A stretch of 47,970 bases of DNA from an uncultured Verrucomicrobiota bacterium (lineage in GTDB: Bacteria > Verrucomicrobiota > Kiritimatiellia > CAIVKH01): the NCBI GenBank assembly GCA_937996795.1, contig CALKUH010000061.1, forward strand, positions 1 to 47,970, read 5' to 3'. Made by a program: the position numbers and the translations under genes. Under the pieces are notes generated by a model. That model was given only the letters and a program-made list of their open reading frames with translations, ran no database searches and was not told where the DNA came from. Below, piece by piece: positions 35,926 to 44,037 of the stretch. Position 1 is the first letter of the stretch, and each line of letters opens with the position of its first letter.

Positions 35926-37380
35926 ATGAAATTGAAGCCGCTGATTTCCGCCAGACAAGCCGCGGCCAACATGGCCGAACTCGAGCCGAAGTACACGCCG
36001 CAGGAGGCGCTGGTGGAGGCGGACCGCTGCCTCTATTGCTTCGACGCCCCGTGCATCATGGCGTGCCCCACGGGTATCGACATCCCGTCGTTCATTAAAA
36101 AAATCGCGAATGGAAACCTGACCGGTTCCGGGCGGGTCATCCTGCAGGCCAATCCGCTCGGTGGCTCGTGCGCGCGCGTCTGTCCGACCTCGGCGCTCTG
36201 CGAGGGCGCGTGCGTGATGCTGGATCGCGACGAGAAACCGATCAAAATCGGGCGCCTCCAGCGCTACGCGACCGACCACGTCTTCGAAAATAAAATCAAG
36301 GTGCTGGAACCGGCGGCGAAGAAGCTCGGCAAATCCGTGGCGGTCATCGGCGGCGGGCCCGCGGGTCTCGGCTGCGCGGCGGAACTCGCGCAGCTGGGCT
36401 ATGACGTGACGATCTTCGAGAAGGAGAAACAGGCCGGCGGCCTGAACACCTACGGCATCGCCTATTACAAACTGCGCCCCGAGGACAGCCTCGCGGAGGT
36501 CGAACTGGTGAAGAGCCTCGGCGTGAAGATCAAGACCGGTGTCGAGGTCGGCAGGGACATCAAGGTCGCGCAGCTCGAGAAACAGTTCGACGCGATCTTC
36601 GTCGGCATCGGGCTGGGCCGCACGTACCGGCTGGGCATTCCCGGCGAGGACCTGCCCGAGGTGTTCGAGGCGCTCGATTTCATCAAGCTCCTCCACACGC
36701 AACCGCTGCACAAGGTCCCCGTCGGCAAACGCGTGGCGGTGATCGGCTGCGGGAACACGGCCATCGATGCCGTGACACAATCGAAACGCCTGGGCGCGAC
36801 GGACGCGGTCATTATCTACCGGCGCGGCGAGAAGGACATGCCGGCGTACCCGTATGAATATGAGATTGCGAAGGCGGACGGCTGCGCGTTTCTGTTCCAC
36901 ACCGTTCCGGTGGAAGTGGTGTCGGAGAAGGGCCGCGTGACCGGCCTGAAACTCGCCCGCACGCGGACGAATGCGCAGGGCAAGCTGGAGGTCGTCAAGG
37001 GGTCGGAATTCATCGAGCCGTTCGACATGGTCATCAAGGCGCTTGGCCAGGAGCCGCAGGCGGTGTTGCTCAAGAAGTTGTTCCCCAAGGTGAAACTCAA
37101 CAAGGATGGCACCGTGATCCGCAGCGGGGAAAGCGGCCAGACCAGCCTGAAACATGTGTTTGCCGGCGGCGATTGCGCGAACGGCGGGCGTGAAGTGGTC
37201 AATGCGGTGGGCGAGGGCAAGAAGGCGGCGCGCGGCATTCACAAATGGCTGACCGGCGAGCGGGTGGCGGGCCCGATCCAGGCCACGCGTCTAGGGGTCG
37301 CCGGGCCGCCGTTCGGCTCGGGCTTGGACAAGCCGGTTCGCGTCCCGGAGCTGGAGGCGGAGTATTTTGGGAAGAAGTAA
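35926..37380 (+). CDS. preT: NAD-dependent dihydropyrimidine dehydrogenase, PreT subunit
   Basis: Flavin and iron-sulfur subunit that passes electrons between NAD(H) and PreA, for reduction of uracil and thymine to the dihydro forms. The 484-residue protein has N-terminal cysteine clusters for [4Fe-4S] centres (CLYCFDAPCIMACPTGID; CARVCPTSALCEGACV). An FAD site (VAVIGGGPAGLGCAAELAQLGYDVTIFEK) and an NAD(P) site (RVAVIGCGNTAIDAVTQSKRLGA) follow, as in the GltD-like family; the end is VFAGGDCANGGREVVNAVGEGKKAARGI. I prefer ATG 35926, 10 bases after AGGAG, over the TTG at 35917. preA follows 77 bases later. The FAD and Fe-S layout could also fit a GltD-like protein, but the preA neighbour decides. 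Confidence 0.94.
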   Translation: MKLKPLISARQAAANMAELEPKYTPQEALVEADRCLYCFDAPCIMACPTGIDIPSFIKKIANGNLTGSGRVILQANPLGGSCARVCPTSALCEGACVMLDRDEKPIKIGRLQRYATDHVFENKIKVLEPAAKKLGKSVAVIGGGPAGLGCAAELAQLGYDVTIFEKEKQAGGLNTYGIAYYKLRPEDSLAEVELVKSLGVKIKTGVEVGRDIKVAQLEKQFDAIFVGIGLGRTYRLGIPGEDLPEVFEALDFIKLLHTQPLHKVPVGKRVAVIGCGNTAIDAVTQSKRLGATDAVIIYRRGEKDMPAYPYEYEIAKADGCAFLFHTVPVEVVSEKGRVTGLKLARTRTNAQGKLEVVKGSEFIEPFDMVIKALGQEPQAVLLKKLFPKVKLNKDGTVIRSGESGQTSLKHVFAGGDCANGGREVVNAVGEGKKAARGIHKWLTGERVAGPIQATRLGVAGPPFGSGLDKPVRVPELEAEYFGKK

Positions 37381-37387
37381 TTCGTAA

Positions 37388-37452
37388 TCGTCCTCGTCCC
37401 CTCCACGCCCTCGTACTACGAGGACGACGACGGGGACGACGACGAGGAGGAA
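37388..37452. repeat. GAC/GTC-rich inverted repeat between preT and preA
   Basis: TCGTCCTCGTCCCC on the left faces CGAGGACGACGACGGGGACGACGACGAGG on the right, with the palindrome CTCGTACTACGAG in the middle, so a long imperfect hairpin can form. The unit is three or six bases. The end of the array (GAGGAGG) doubles as the preA ribosome-binding site. Compare 3709-3770. Confidence 0.65.
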
Positions 37453-37457
37453 GAGCC

Positions 37458-38768
37458 ATGGCAGACCTATCGATCAATCTCGCCGGAATCAAATCGCCGA
37501 ATCCCTTCTGGGTGGCCAGCGCGCCGCCGTCGAACACCGCCTACCAGTGCCACCGCGCGTTTGAGGCCGGGTGGGGCGGCGTCGTGTGGAAAACCATCGG
37601 CGACCCGATCGTCAATGTCAGTTCCCGCTACTCGTCGCACAACATCGGCGGGATCCGGATGGTCGGGTTTAACAACATCGAGTTGATCAGCGACCGCTCG
37701 CCGGAAACGAATTTCCGCGAGATCGAGGAGTGCAAGAAGCGCTGGCCGGACCGCGCGGTCATCGCGTCGCTGATGACCGACACGCGCGAGCACTGGCACG
37801 ACTATATGAAGCGCTCGCGCGACTGCGGCGCCGATGGCGTGGAGTTGAACTTCGGCTGCCCGCACGGCATGTGCGAACGCGGCATGGGCTCCGCGGTCGG
37901 GCAGAACCCCGATGTGATCGAGACCATCGTCGGGTGGGTGATGGAGGCGGCGGAGATCCCGGTCATCGTAAAACTCACGCCGAATATCACCAGCGTCGCC
38001 CACGCGGCGCGCGCGGCCAAGCGCGGCGGGGCGAATGCGGTGTCGCTGATCAATACGATCAACAGCATCACGCAGGTCAACCTGGACACGATGTGCCCGG
38101 AGCCTTACGTCGCCGGACGCAGCACGCACGGCGGCTATTGCGGGCCGGCGGTGAAGCCAATCGCGCTGAACATGTTGCATGAAGTTGCGTCGGATCCGGA
38201 AGTCGGGCTGCCCATTTCCGGCATCGGCGGCATCTCGAACTGGAAGGACGCCGCCGAATTCATCGCGCTGGGCGCGACCGGCGTCCAGGTCTGCACCGCG
38301 ATCATGCACTACGGGTTCCGCATCGTGGAGGACATGATTGACGGGTTGAACGACTACCTCGACAGCAAGGGCATGAAATCCGTCAGCGACATGTGCGGCA
38401 AGGCCGTGCACAGCGTCAACAAGTGGGAGACGCTGGACCTCAACTACAAGCGGGTCGCGTCCATCGATTACGACAAATGCATCGGATGCAACCTGTGCTA
38501 CATCGCGTGCGAGGACGGCGCGCACCAGGCCATCGGGCTGGTGAAGCCCACGACGCAGGGGCTGGGACCCGGGCGCCTGCCGGGCAAGCCGATCCCTGAA
38601 ATCAAGGAAGACCATTGTGTCGGCTGCAACCTGTGTTCGCTCGTCTGCCCGGTGGACCACTGCATCACCATGGTGGATGTGAAGACGGGCGGGAAGCCGA
38701 TGAGCTGGAAGGACTACCAGGCCGCGCTGGTCGCGGGGAAGATGAAGCCGATCCCGGCGCATCCGTGA
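37458..38768 (+). CDS. preA: NAD-dependent dihydropyrimidine dehydrogenase, PreA subunit
   Basis: FMN subunit that reduces uracil/thymine (or oxidises the dihydro forms). The 436-residue protein has a dihydroorotate dehydrogenase-like barrel (MADLSINLAGIKSPNPFWVASAPPSN, GADGVELNFGCPHGMCERGMGSAVGQNPD, VIVKLTPNIT, GGISNWKDAAEFIALGATGVQVCTAIMHYGFRI). A C-terminal two-[4Fe-4S] ferredoxin domain carries CIGCNLCYIACEDG and CVGCNLCSLVCPVDHC. The layout equals E. coli PreA and the C-terminal half of mammalian DPYD. It follows preT in the operon. The ATG at 37458 has GAGGAGGAAGAG upstream, part of the repeat. Activity in the reducing direction is assumed from the downstream catabolic genes. Confidence 0.96.
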   Translation: MADLSINLAGIKSPNPFWVASAPPSNTAYQCHRAFEAGWGGVVWKTIGDPIVNVSSRYSSHNIGGIRMVGFNNIELISDRSPETNFREIEECKKRWPDRAVIASLMTDTREHWHDYMKRSRDCGADGVELNFGCPHGMCERGMGSAVGQNPDVIETIVGWVMEAAEIPVIVKLTPNITSVAHAARAAKRGGANAVSLINTINSITQVNLDTMCPEPYVAGRSTHGGYCGPAVKPIALNMLHEVASDPEVGLPISGIGGISNWKDAAEFIALGATGVQVCTAIMHYGFRIVEDMIDGLNDYLDSKGMKSVSDMCGKAVHSVNKWETLDLNYKRVASIDYDKCIGCNLCYIACEDGAHQAIGLVKPTTQGLGPGRLPGKPIPEIKEDHCVGCNLCSLVCPVDHCITMVDVKTGGKPMSWKDYQAALVAGKMKPIPAHP

Positions 38769-38774
38769 AGAAAA

Positions 38775-38802
38775 GCAGAATGCAGAAGTCAGCATGCAGA
38801 AA
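38775..38802. repeat. GCAGAAT heptamer array between preA and the semialdehyde dehydrogenase gene
   Basis: Four units of exactly seven bases (GCAGAAT, GCAGAAG, TCAGCAT, GCAGAAA) start six bases after the preA stop and end nine bases before the next ATG. No inverted partner is present. Confidence 0.75.
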
Positions 38803-38811
38803 GAAGGACAC

Positions 38812-40317
38812 ATGAGCAAGTCTACCGCCCTTTATACGGTCCCTGTGTTTATCAATGGCGAGTGGTTTGTCCCGAAAACGGAAACGCACACGTCCGTCTG
38901 CAATCCCTCCACGGGTGAGGTGATTGCGCAGACGCCGATGTGCGGTGCGGATGTCGTCGAGCAGGCGGTGCAGGCGTGCGAGGCCGCGGCGCTGGACTGG
39001 GCGGAGACGCCGCCGGTCGAGCGCGCCCGCGTCCTGTTCCGCTACAAGATGCTGCTCGAGGATCACTTTGAGGAGCTGGCGCAAAGCGTCACGCGCGAGC
39101 ACGGCAAGACGCTGACCGAGGCGCGCGGCGATGTGCGGCGCGGCGTCGAGGTGGTGGAGTATGCGTGCGGCGCGCCGGAACTGTTGAAAGGCGAATCGCT
39201 CGAGAACATCGCGCGCGGGATTGATTGCGATGTGATCAAGCAGCCGGTCGGCATCTGCGTCGGCATCTGCCCCTACAACTTCCCCGCGCTTGTGCCGATG
39301 TGGATGTACCCGCTTGCGCTGGCGTGCGGCAACACGTTCATCCTGAAGCCGAGCGAGAAGGTGCCGCTCACCGGGGTGAAGCTGATCGAGTTGCTGCACG
39401 AGGCCGGATTGCCGAAGGGCGTCCTGAACATCGTCCACGGCGGCAAGGCCTGCGTCGATGCGCTGCTGACGCACCCGAAAATACGGGCGATATCCTTCGT
39501 CGGTTCCTCGCCGGTGGCGAAATACATCTTTGAGACGGGAACGCAACACGGCAAGCGCGTGCAGGCCGCGGGTGGCGCGAAAAACTATGTGTTTGTCATG
39601 CCGGACGCCGATTTTGACAACTCGGTCACCGGCCTTGTGGACGCCGCCTTCGGCTGCGCCGGGCAGCGCTGCATGGCGGGGTCGACGGCGGTCGCCATCG
39701 GCAAGGCCGCGGACAGGCTGCTGCCGCCGCTCGCTTCCGCGGTCAAGGCGATCAAGGTCGGCGCGACGGATCGGGACCCCACGGCGAAAATGGGCGCTGT
39801 GATCAGTCCGCAGCACCGCGACAAGGTGGCGGGGCTCGTGGAGAGCAGCGTGAAGGAAGGCGCGACGGTGGTGGTGGACGGACGCACGGTGAAGGTGCCG
39901 GAGCATCCGAAGGGGTTCTATCTCGGCCCGACCATTGTGGACCATGTACGGCAGGACATGACCATCGCGAAGGACGAGGTGTTCGGGCCGGTCTTGAACG
40001 TGATGCGGTTTGAGGACCTGGAGTCCGCCATCGAGATGTCGAACAAGACGATCTTCGGCAACGGCGCGTGCATCTATACGCAGTCCGGCAAGGCGGCGCG
40101 CGAGTTCCGACACCGCATCAAGTCCGGCATGGTCGGCGTGAACGTCGGCGTGCCCGCGCCGCTCGCGTACTTCCCCTTTAGCGGCTGGGACTACTCCTTC
40201 TTCGGCGACCTGCACCTACAGGGCCGCGAAGGCATCATGTTCTACACGCGCCAGAAGGTGACCACCTGGCGCTGGTTCCGCTACGGCGAAGGCGACATCT
40301 GGCACAAAGAGAAATAG
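38812..40317 (+). CDS. mmsA: CoA-acylating (methyl)malonate-semialdehyde dehydrogenase
   Basis: Oxidises malonate semialdehyde to acetyl-CoA or methylmalonate semialdehyde to propionyl-CoA, with loss of CO2. The 501-residue aldehyde dehydrogenase has the MMSDH subfamily features: INGEWFVPKTETHTSVCNPSTGEVI, GICPYNFPALVPMWMYPLALACGNTFILKPSEKVPL, the catalytic Cys in FGCAGQRCMAGST, and the CoA-acylating family end GREGIMFYTRQKVTTWRW. The catalytic Glu of ordinary ALDHs is replaced by the GAKNYVFVMPDAD context of this subfamily, as expected. ATG 38812 has AAGGA at a spacing of 5; an in-frame ATG at 38794 is part of the repeat. It is the last gene of the operon and would complete the conversion of beta-alanine carbon. 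Confidence 0.96.
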   Translation: MSKSTALYTVPVFINGEWFVPKTETHTSVCNPSTGEVIAQTPMCGADVVEQAVQACEAAALDWAETPPVERARVLFRYKMLLEDHFEELAQSVTREHGKTLTEARGDVRRGVEVVEYACGAPELLKGESLENIARGIDCDVIKQPVGICVGICPYNFPALVPMWMYPLALACGNTFILKPSEKVPLTGVKLIELLHEAGLPKGVLNIVHGGKACVDALLTHPKIRAISFVGSSPVAKYIFETGTQHGKRVQAAGGAKNYVFVMPDADFDNSVTGLVDAAFGCAGQRCMAGSTAVAIGKAADRLLPPLASAVKAIKVGATDRDPTAKMGAVISPQHRDKVAGLVESSVKEGATVVVDGRTVKVPEHPKGFYLGPTIVDHVRQDMTIAKDEVFGPVLNVMRFEDLESAIEMSNKTIFGNGACIYTQSGKAAREFRHRIKSGMVGVNVGVPAPLAYFPFSGWDYSFFGDLHLQGREGIMFYTRQKVTTWRWFRYGEGDIWHKEK

Positions 40318-40338
40318 CGCCGCCCGTTGCGCTTTTCG

Positions 40339-41163
40339 TCAGCGGAGAAGCTTCAGGATTGAGCTGAAATCTTCATCCGCCCAGCCGCGCGCCACGGCGG
40401 CTTCCAACTGGCGGATCACCGTCTCGCACACGGGCAGCGGCACGGCGCTGCTGTCCCGTGCGAGGCGCAGGTCCTTGAGCATGTGCCGCACGGCGAACTG
40501 CGGGGTGTAGTCGTCCGCGCGCAGTTTGGGCTCCTTGAGTTGCGCCGCACCCGACCAGGCCATGTTGGTGCGAAGCAGCGCGAAAAACGCGTCGTCGCTG
40601 ATGCCCTGCTGCCGCGCGAGCGAGAGCGCTTCGCACAGCGACGCCACCTGCGCGGCGATCGCGAGATTGGAGGCCAGTTTGAAGGCTGCGGCGTGCGCCG
40701 GGGTGCCGACGCGATGCTGTTGGTGTGACAGCCGGTCGAATACCGGCTGCGCGCGCGCGATCGCAGCCGGATCGCCCCCGAGATAGAATACCGTGCGGCG
40801 CGTCTCCGCGCCGGGTTTGCTGCCCGTAAAGGGCGCCTCGATGTACGACGCGCCACGGGCCGCAACCAGCGCCGCGAAGGTTTCGCTGCTTCGCGGATCA
40901 ATTGTGCTGGTCTGAATGACCGTGTGACGCTGCGACAGGTGCGGCGCAATCCGTTCCAACACCTCCGACACCGCGGGCGGATCGGCGAGACAGAGGATCA
41001 GGACCTCGGAACGATCCGCGAGATCAGAAAGATCCGGAATCCAGTGTGGAAAATCCGGTTGGGGCGTGCGGTTCCACGCCGCTGCAAGCCAGGCATCTTC
41101 GTGCAAGTGCCGCGCCCAGATGGAACCGATCAACCCCAACCCCGCCACGCCCGTCTTAATCAT
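40339..41163 (-). CDS. NAD(P)-dependent beta-hydroxyacid dehydrogenase family protein
   Basis: Dehydrogenase of the 3-hydroxyisobutyrate/tartronate semialdehyde/GLYR family, 274 residues. The Rossmann loop is GVAGLGLIGS near the N-terminus. The substrate-binding segment reads IEAPFTGSKPGAE and the catalytic Lys is in FKLASNLAIAAQVASLCEALSLAR. The C-terminal helical domain ends with AVARGWADEDFSSILKLL, which is common in the family. It converges with mmsA at a distance of 21 bases. A role in 3-hydroxypropionate or hydroxyisobutyrate metabolism would fit the neighbouring thymine/uracil operon, but it is on the opposite strand and the substrate is not settled. Confidence 0.85.
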   Translation of the reverse strand: MIKTGVAGLGLIGSIWARHLHEDAWLAAAWNRTPQPDFPHWIPDLSDLADRSEVLILCLADPPAVSEVLERIAPHLSQRHTVIQTSTIDPRSSETFAALVAARGASYIEAPFTGSKPGAETRRTVFYLGGDPAAIARAQPVFDRLSHQQHRVGTPAHAAAFKLASNLAIAAQVASLCEALSLARQQGISDDAFFALLRTNMAWSGAAQLKEPKLRADDYTPQFAVRHMLKDLRLARDSSAVPLPVCETVIRQLEAAVARGWADEDFSSILKLLR

Positions 41164-41238
41164 GCATGGAGTGTAGCCACTGCTCCGCTTCGTTTCCAGC
41201 GTGACAGCCCTTGTGTCGCCCGGCCAAGCTCCCCGTCC

Positions 41239-42495
41239 ATGTCGCAGGTGCATCAGGAAGCGGGTGTGGTGGTGTTGGGCGCCGGGTTGACGGGCGCGGG
41301 TGTTGCGCTGGAGCTGGCGCGGCGGGGCGTCGAGGTCTTGCTGGTGGAACGTGATGAGCGGCCGTTGAACCGCGCGAGCCTGCGGAACGAGGGGAAAATC
41401 CACCTCGGCCTCATCTACGCCAATGACGGATCCCTGCAGACCGCCACCACCCAGTTGCGCGGCGCGCTACAGTTCCATCGCCTGCTCACACGCTGGCTCG
41501 GCGCAGGCGCCGAGCGGATCGCGCGTTCCACGCCGTTTCATTACCTCGTGGCGAAAACATCCGTCCTGTCTCCGGATGAACTGGAGGCGCACTACAAACG
41601 CCTCGGGGATGCGTATGCGGCGATGTGCGACGAGGACCCGTCGTGCGACTATCTCGGCGAGCGGCCTGCATGGCTCGCGCGCCGCCTCTCCCGCCCGGCG
41701 TGGCATCCCGCCTATGTCCCGGCACGGTGCAGCGCGGTGTTTGAAACAGCGGAACGGGCCATCGATCCCACTCCTCTTGCCCACGAAATCCAGCGGGCGA
41801 TCGAGGCGGAACCCCGCATCACGCTGTGGACCGGGCACGAGGTGACGGCCCTGCGTGACGAGGGCGACGCGATCCATGTGACCGGGCGTTGCGGCGACGC
41901 CGTGTGGAGCGTCCGGGCGAAAACGGTCGTGAACGCCCTCTGGGAGAACCGCCTTCGCTTCGATGCGCAGATGGGGTTGCCGGTGCAGGCGGATTGGCTG
42001 CATCGGATGAAGTATCGCGTGATTGCGGAAACGCCCGCCCCCTTGCGTGGCGCACCCTCCGCGACCATCGTAATCGGCCGTTTTGGCGACATCGTTGTCC
42101 GTCCGGACGGAACGATCTATCTGTCCTGGTATCCCGCCAGCCTGCGCGGTTGGACTCACAGCGTGAACCCGCCCGAAACCTGGAACGGGCCCTGTCGCGG
42201 CGAAGTGGAAGATCCCGTCCGCGCGGAGATCGGTGAACAAATCATCGCCGGTCTCGCGGCTTGGTTTCCGGCCGTGCGCGACTGCGTCCCGTTGGTCGTG
42301 GATGCGGGCGTCATCGTGGCCGTCGGGCGCACCGATGTGGACGACCGCGCGAGCGGCTTGCATGATCGCAGCCGCGTTGGCGTGACGAGCCGGGGCGGAT
42401 ACCACAGCATTGAGCCCGGCAAACTCACGACCGCTCCGCTGTTCGCATGGGAAGCTGCCGAGCGCGTCGCCGCGCAGCTGGGTGTGGCGTCGTGA
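41239..42495 (+). CDS. DAO-family FAD-dependent oxidoreductase
   Basis: A 418-residue flavoprotein of the D-amino-acid oxidase/glycerol-3-phosphate dehydrogenase superfamily. The FAD-binding loop VVVLGAGLTGAGVALELARRGVEVLLVERDE stands at the N-terminus, followed by RASLRNEGKIHLGLIYAND. The last part has the second FAD contact (VIVAVGRTDVDDRASGLHDRS... GGYHSIEPGKLTTAPLFAWEAAE). The substrate is unknown. Its stop overlaps the glycosyltransferase ATG (TGATG), so the two are coupled, suggesting work on a glycan or sugar-linked pathway. It is divergent from the dehydrogenase at 41163. Confidence 0.82.
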   Translation: MSQVHQEAGVVVLGAGLTGAGVALELARRGVEVLLVERDERPLNRASLRNEGKIHLGLIYANDGSLQTATTQLRGALQFHRLLTRWLGAGAERIARSTPFHYLVAKTSVLSPDELEAHYKRLGDAYAAMCDEDPSCDYLGERPAWLARRLSRPAWHPAYVPARCSAVFETAERAIDPTPLAHEIQRAIEAEPRITLWTGHEVTALRDEGDAIHVTGRCGDAVWSVRAKTVVNALWENRLRFDAQMGLPVQADWLHRMKYRVIAETPAPLRGAPSATIVIGRFGDIVVRPDGTIYLSWYPASLRGWTHSVNPPETWNGPCRGEVEDPVRAEIGEQIIAGLAAWFPAVRDCVPLVVDAGVIVAVGRTDVDDRASGLHDRSRVGVTSRGGYHSIEPGKLTTAPLFAWEAAERVAAQLGVAS

Positions 42496-43376
42496 TGCCT
42501 GCGACACCGGTCACCGCCCTTGTGCCCGCGTGGAACGCCGAACCCTTTATCAAGGCGACGCTCGATTCGCTCGCCGCCCAGGACTATTCGTCGTTGCGTG
42601 TTGTGATCTCGGTCGACGTTTCCACCGATGGCACGGCGGAGGTCTGCGAGGCGTACGCCGCGCGCGATCCGCGGTTCCGCGTGATCCGCCAGCGGGTCCG
42701 ACAGGGATGGGTGGGCAACGTCAATGCGCTGTTGCGCGAGGTCCGCGAGGGCTACTGTATGTTCGCCTTCCACGACGATCTGTTGGATCCGCCCCTCGTG
42801 CGCGAACTGGCGGCCCGGCTCGACGCGAACCCGCGCGCCGTTCTGGCGTTCTCCGACATGGACACCATCGACCAGGCCGGCGTGTGCAAGCAACAGGTGT
42901 ACGACGCGCTGGACGGCATGGCAGATCCCGTTGAGCGCGGACGACGCATCCTTCACCGGCGGGGTTGTTGGTGGGTTCCGTACCGCGGGCTGTTTCGCGC
43001 TTCGGTGGGGCGTGAAATCGGAGGCCTGCGGAAGCATCTAGCGGGCGAGTTCAGCGCCGACTGGCCCTGGATGCTGCATCTGGCCGTCCGCGGGGAATTC
43101 ATCCGCGTTCCGTCGACCTGGATCCACAAACGCTACATGAGATCCAGCCTCTCGCGCACATGGGCCTTCAGCAGTCCGCAATGGATGGCCGTCACACTCT
43201 CCTGTTTCCACGAACTGCTTCGCGCGCGCGTGCCCCTCCGGATCAAGCGCGCGCTGCTGCCCGAGTTGGGCGCTTGTTTATGGGCGGTCGTCCGGCACAT
43301 GATCATGCATCACGCCGACCGGTTGCGCCGGCGGATCACGGCTTCAGGCCGGCTTTCTTCAGCTTCGGGCGGATGA
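42495..43376 (+). CDS. Family 2 glycosyltransferase
   Basis: A 293-residue GT-A fold glycosyltransferase. The N-terminal nucleotide-binding part is VTALVPAWNAEPFIKATLDSLAAQDYSSLRVVISVDVSTDGT, and the metal-binding Asp pair is in MFAFHDDLLDPPLV. The acceptor half includes WWVPYRGLFRASVGREIGGLRKHLAGEFSADWPWMLHLA. No membrane helix is convincing. It overlaps the oxidoreductase stop by one base (TGATG). Its 3' end overlaps the convergent msrA gene by 41 bases. The donor and acceptor are not known. Confidence 0.85.
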   Translation: MPATPVTALVPAWNAEPFIKATLDSLAAQDYSSLRVVISVDVSTDGTAEVCEAYAARDPRFRVIRQRVRQGWVGNVNALLREVREGYCMFAFHDDLLDPPLVRELAARLDANPRAVLAFSDMDTIDQAGVCKQQVYDALDGMADPVERGRRILHRRGCWWVPYRGLFRASVGREIGGLRKHLAGEFSADWPWMLHLAVRGEFIRVPSTWIHKRYMRSSLSRTWAFSSPQWMAVTLSCFHELLRARVPLRIKRALLPELGACLWAVVRHMIMHHADRLRRRITASGRLSSASGG

Positions 43377-43965
43377 CGAACTGGCAATAGCCCTGGCCGG
43401 GATTGCGCACGTAGTATTCCTGGTGATAGTCCTCGGCCTTGTAGAACGTTGTCGCCGGGACCACTTGCGTGACAATCGGATCGGAGAACGCGCCGGCGTT
43501 TTTCAGCGCCGCGATCGCGGCCTCCGCCTCGGCGCGCTGCGCCTCGTTCACGTGGAAAATCGCCGACCGGTACTGCGTGCCGACATCGTTGCCCTGCCGG
43601 TTCAGTTGCGTCGGATCGTGAATCTTCCAGAAGAGGTCCAGCAGTTGCGCGAAGCTCACGCGCGCGGGATCGTATTCGATCTCCACCGCCTCCGCGTGGC
43701 CCGTGTTGCCGCTGCACACCTGTTCATAGGTCGGGTTATCGACGTGCCCGCCAATGTAGCCCGAGTCGGCCCGCAGCACGCCCGGCACCTGGTCGTACGC
43801 CGCCTCGATGCACCAGAAACACCCGCCCGCGAGAATCGCGCGTTCCGTCCGTTCCGGCATGGGTTGCTCCTTCTTCGTGTCGTTGGATGAATCGCCCGCA
43901 AACAGCCAGCCCGCCGCGAGGGCCGCGGCGATGGCAAGGGATGCTGTGCCCGTTTTGATGTGCAT
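43336..43965 (-). CDS. msrA: Exported peptide methionine sulfoxide reductase MsrA
   Basis: Repairs S-methionine sulfoxide in proteins. The 209-residue protein begins with a signal-anchor or signal peptide (TGTASLAIAAALAAGWLFAGDSS), so it should act in the periplasm or at the membrane. The catalytic GCFWC motif stands at the start of the enzyme domain (AILAGGCFWCIEAAYDQVPGV). The rest is canonical: SGYIGGHVDNPTYEQVCSGNTGHAEAVEIEYDP, FWKIHDPTQLNRQGNDVGTQYRSAIF and AEDYHQEYYVRNPGQGYC, which may hold the resolving Cys. It overlaps the convergent glycosyltransferase gene by 41 bases. Confidence 0.95.
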   Translation of the reverse strand: MHIKTGTASLAIAAALAAGWLFAGDSSNDTKKEQPMPERTERAILAGGCFWCIEAAYDQVPGVLRADSGYIGGHVDNPTYEQVCSGNTGHAEAVEIEYDPARVSFAQLLDLFWKIHDPTQLNRQGNDVGTQYRSAIFHVNEAQRAEAEAAIAALKNAGAFSDPIVTQVVPATTFYKAEDYHQEYYVRNPGQGYCQFVIRPKLKKAGLKP

Positions 43966-43978
43966 ACATGAATGTCGC

Positions 43979-44017
43979 CCGGGGGCCCCCGGACCTTACG
44001 CCGTCTCCGATTTCGGA
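43979..44017. other. Palindromic gap downstream of obgE
   Basis: The 72-base gap between obgE and msrA (both minus strand) contains a perfect 14-base palindrome CCGGGGGCCCCCGG (43979-43992) and a second one, TCCGATTTCGGA (44006-44017). No T-tract follows on the minus strand. They may slow or stop obgE transcripts. Confidence 0.35.
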
Positions 44018-44037
44018 CAGGCCTTCGCCCCGGGGTT

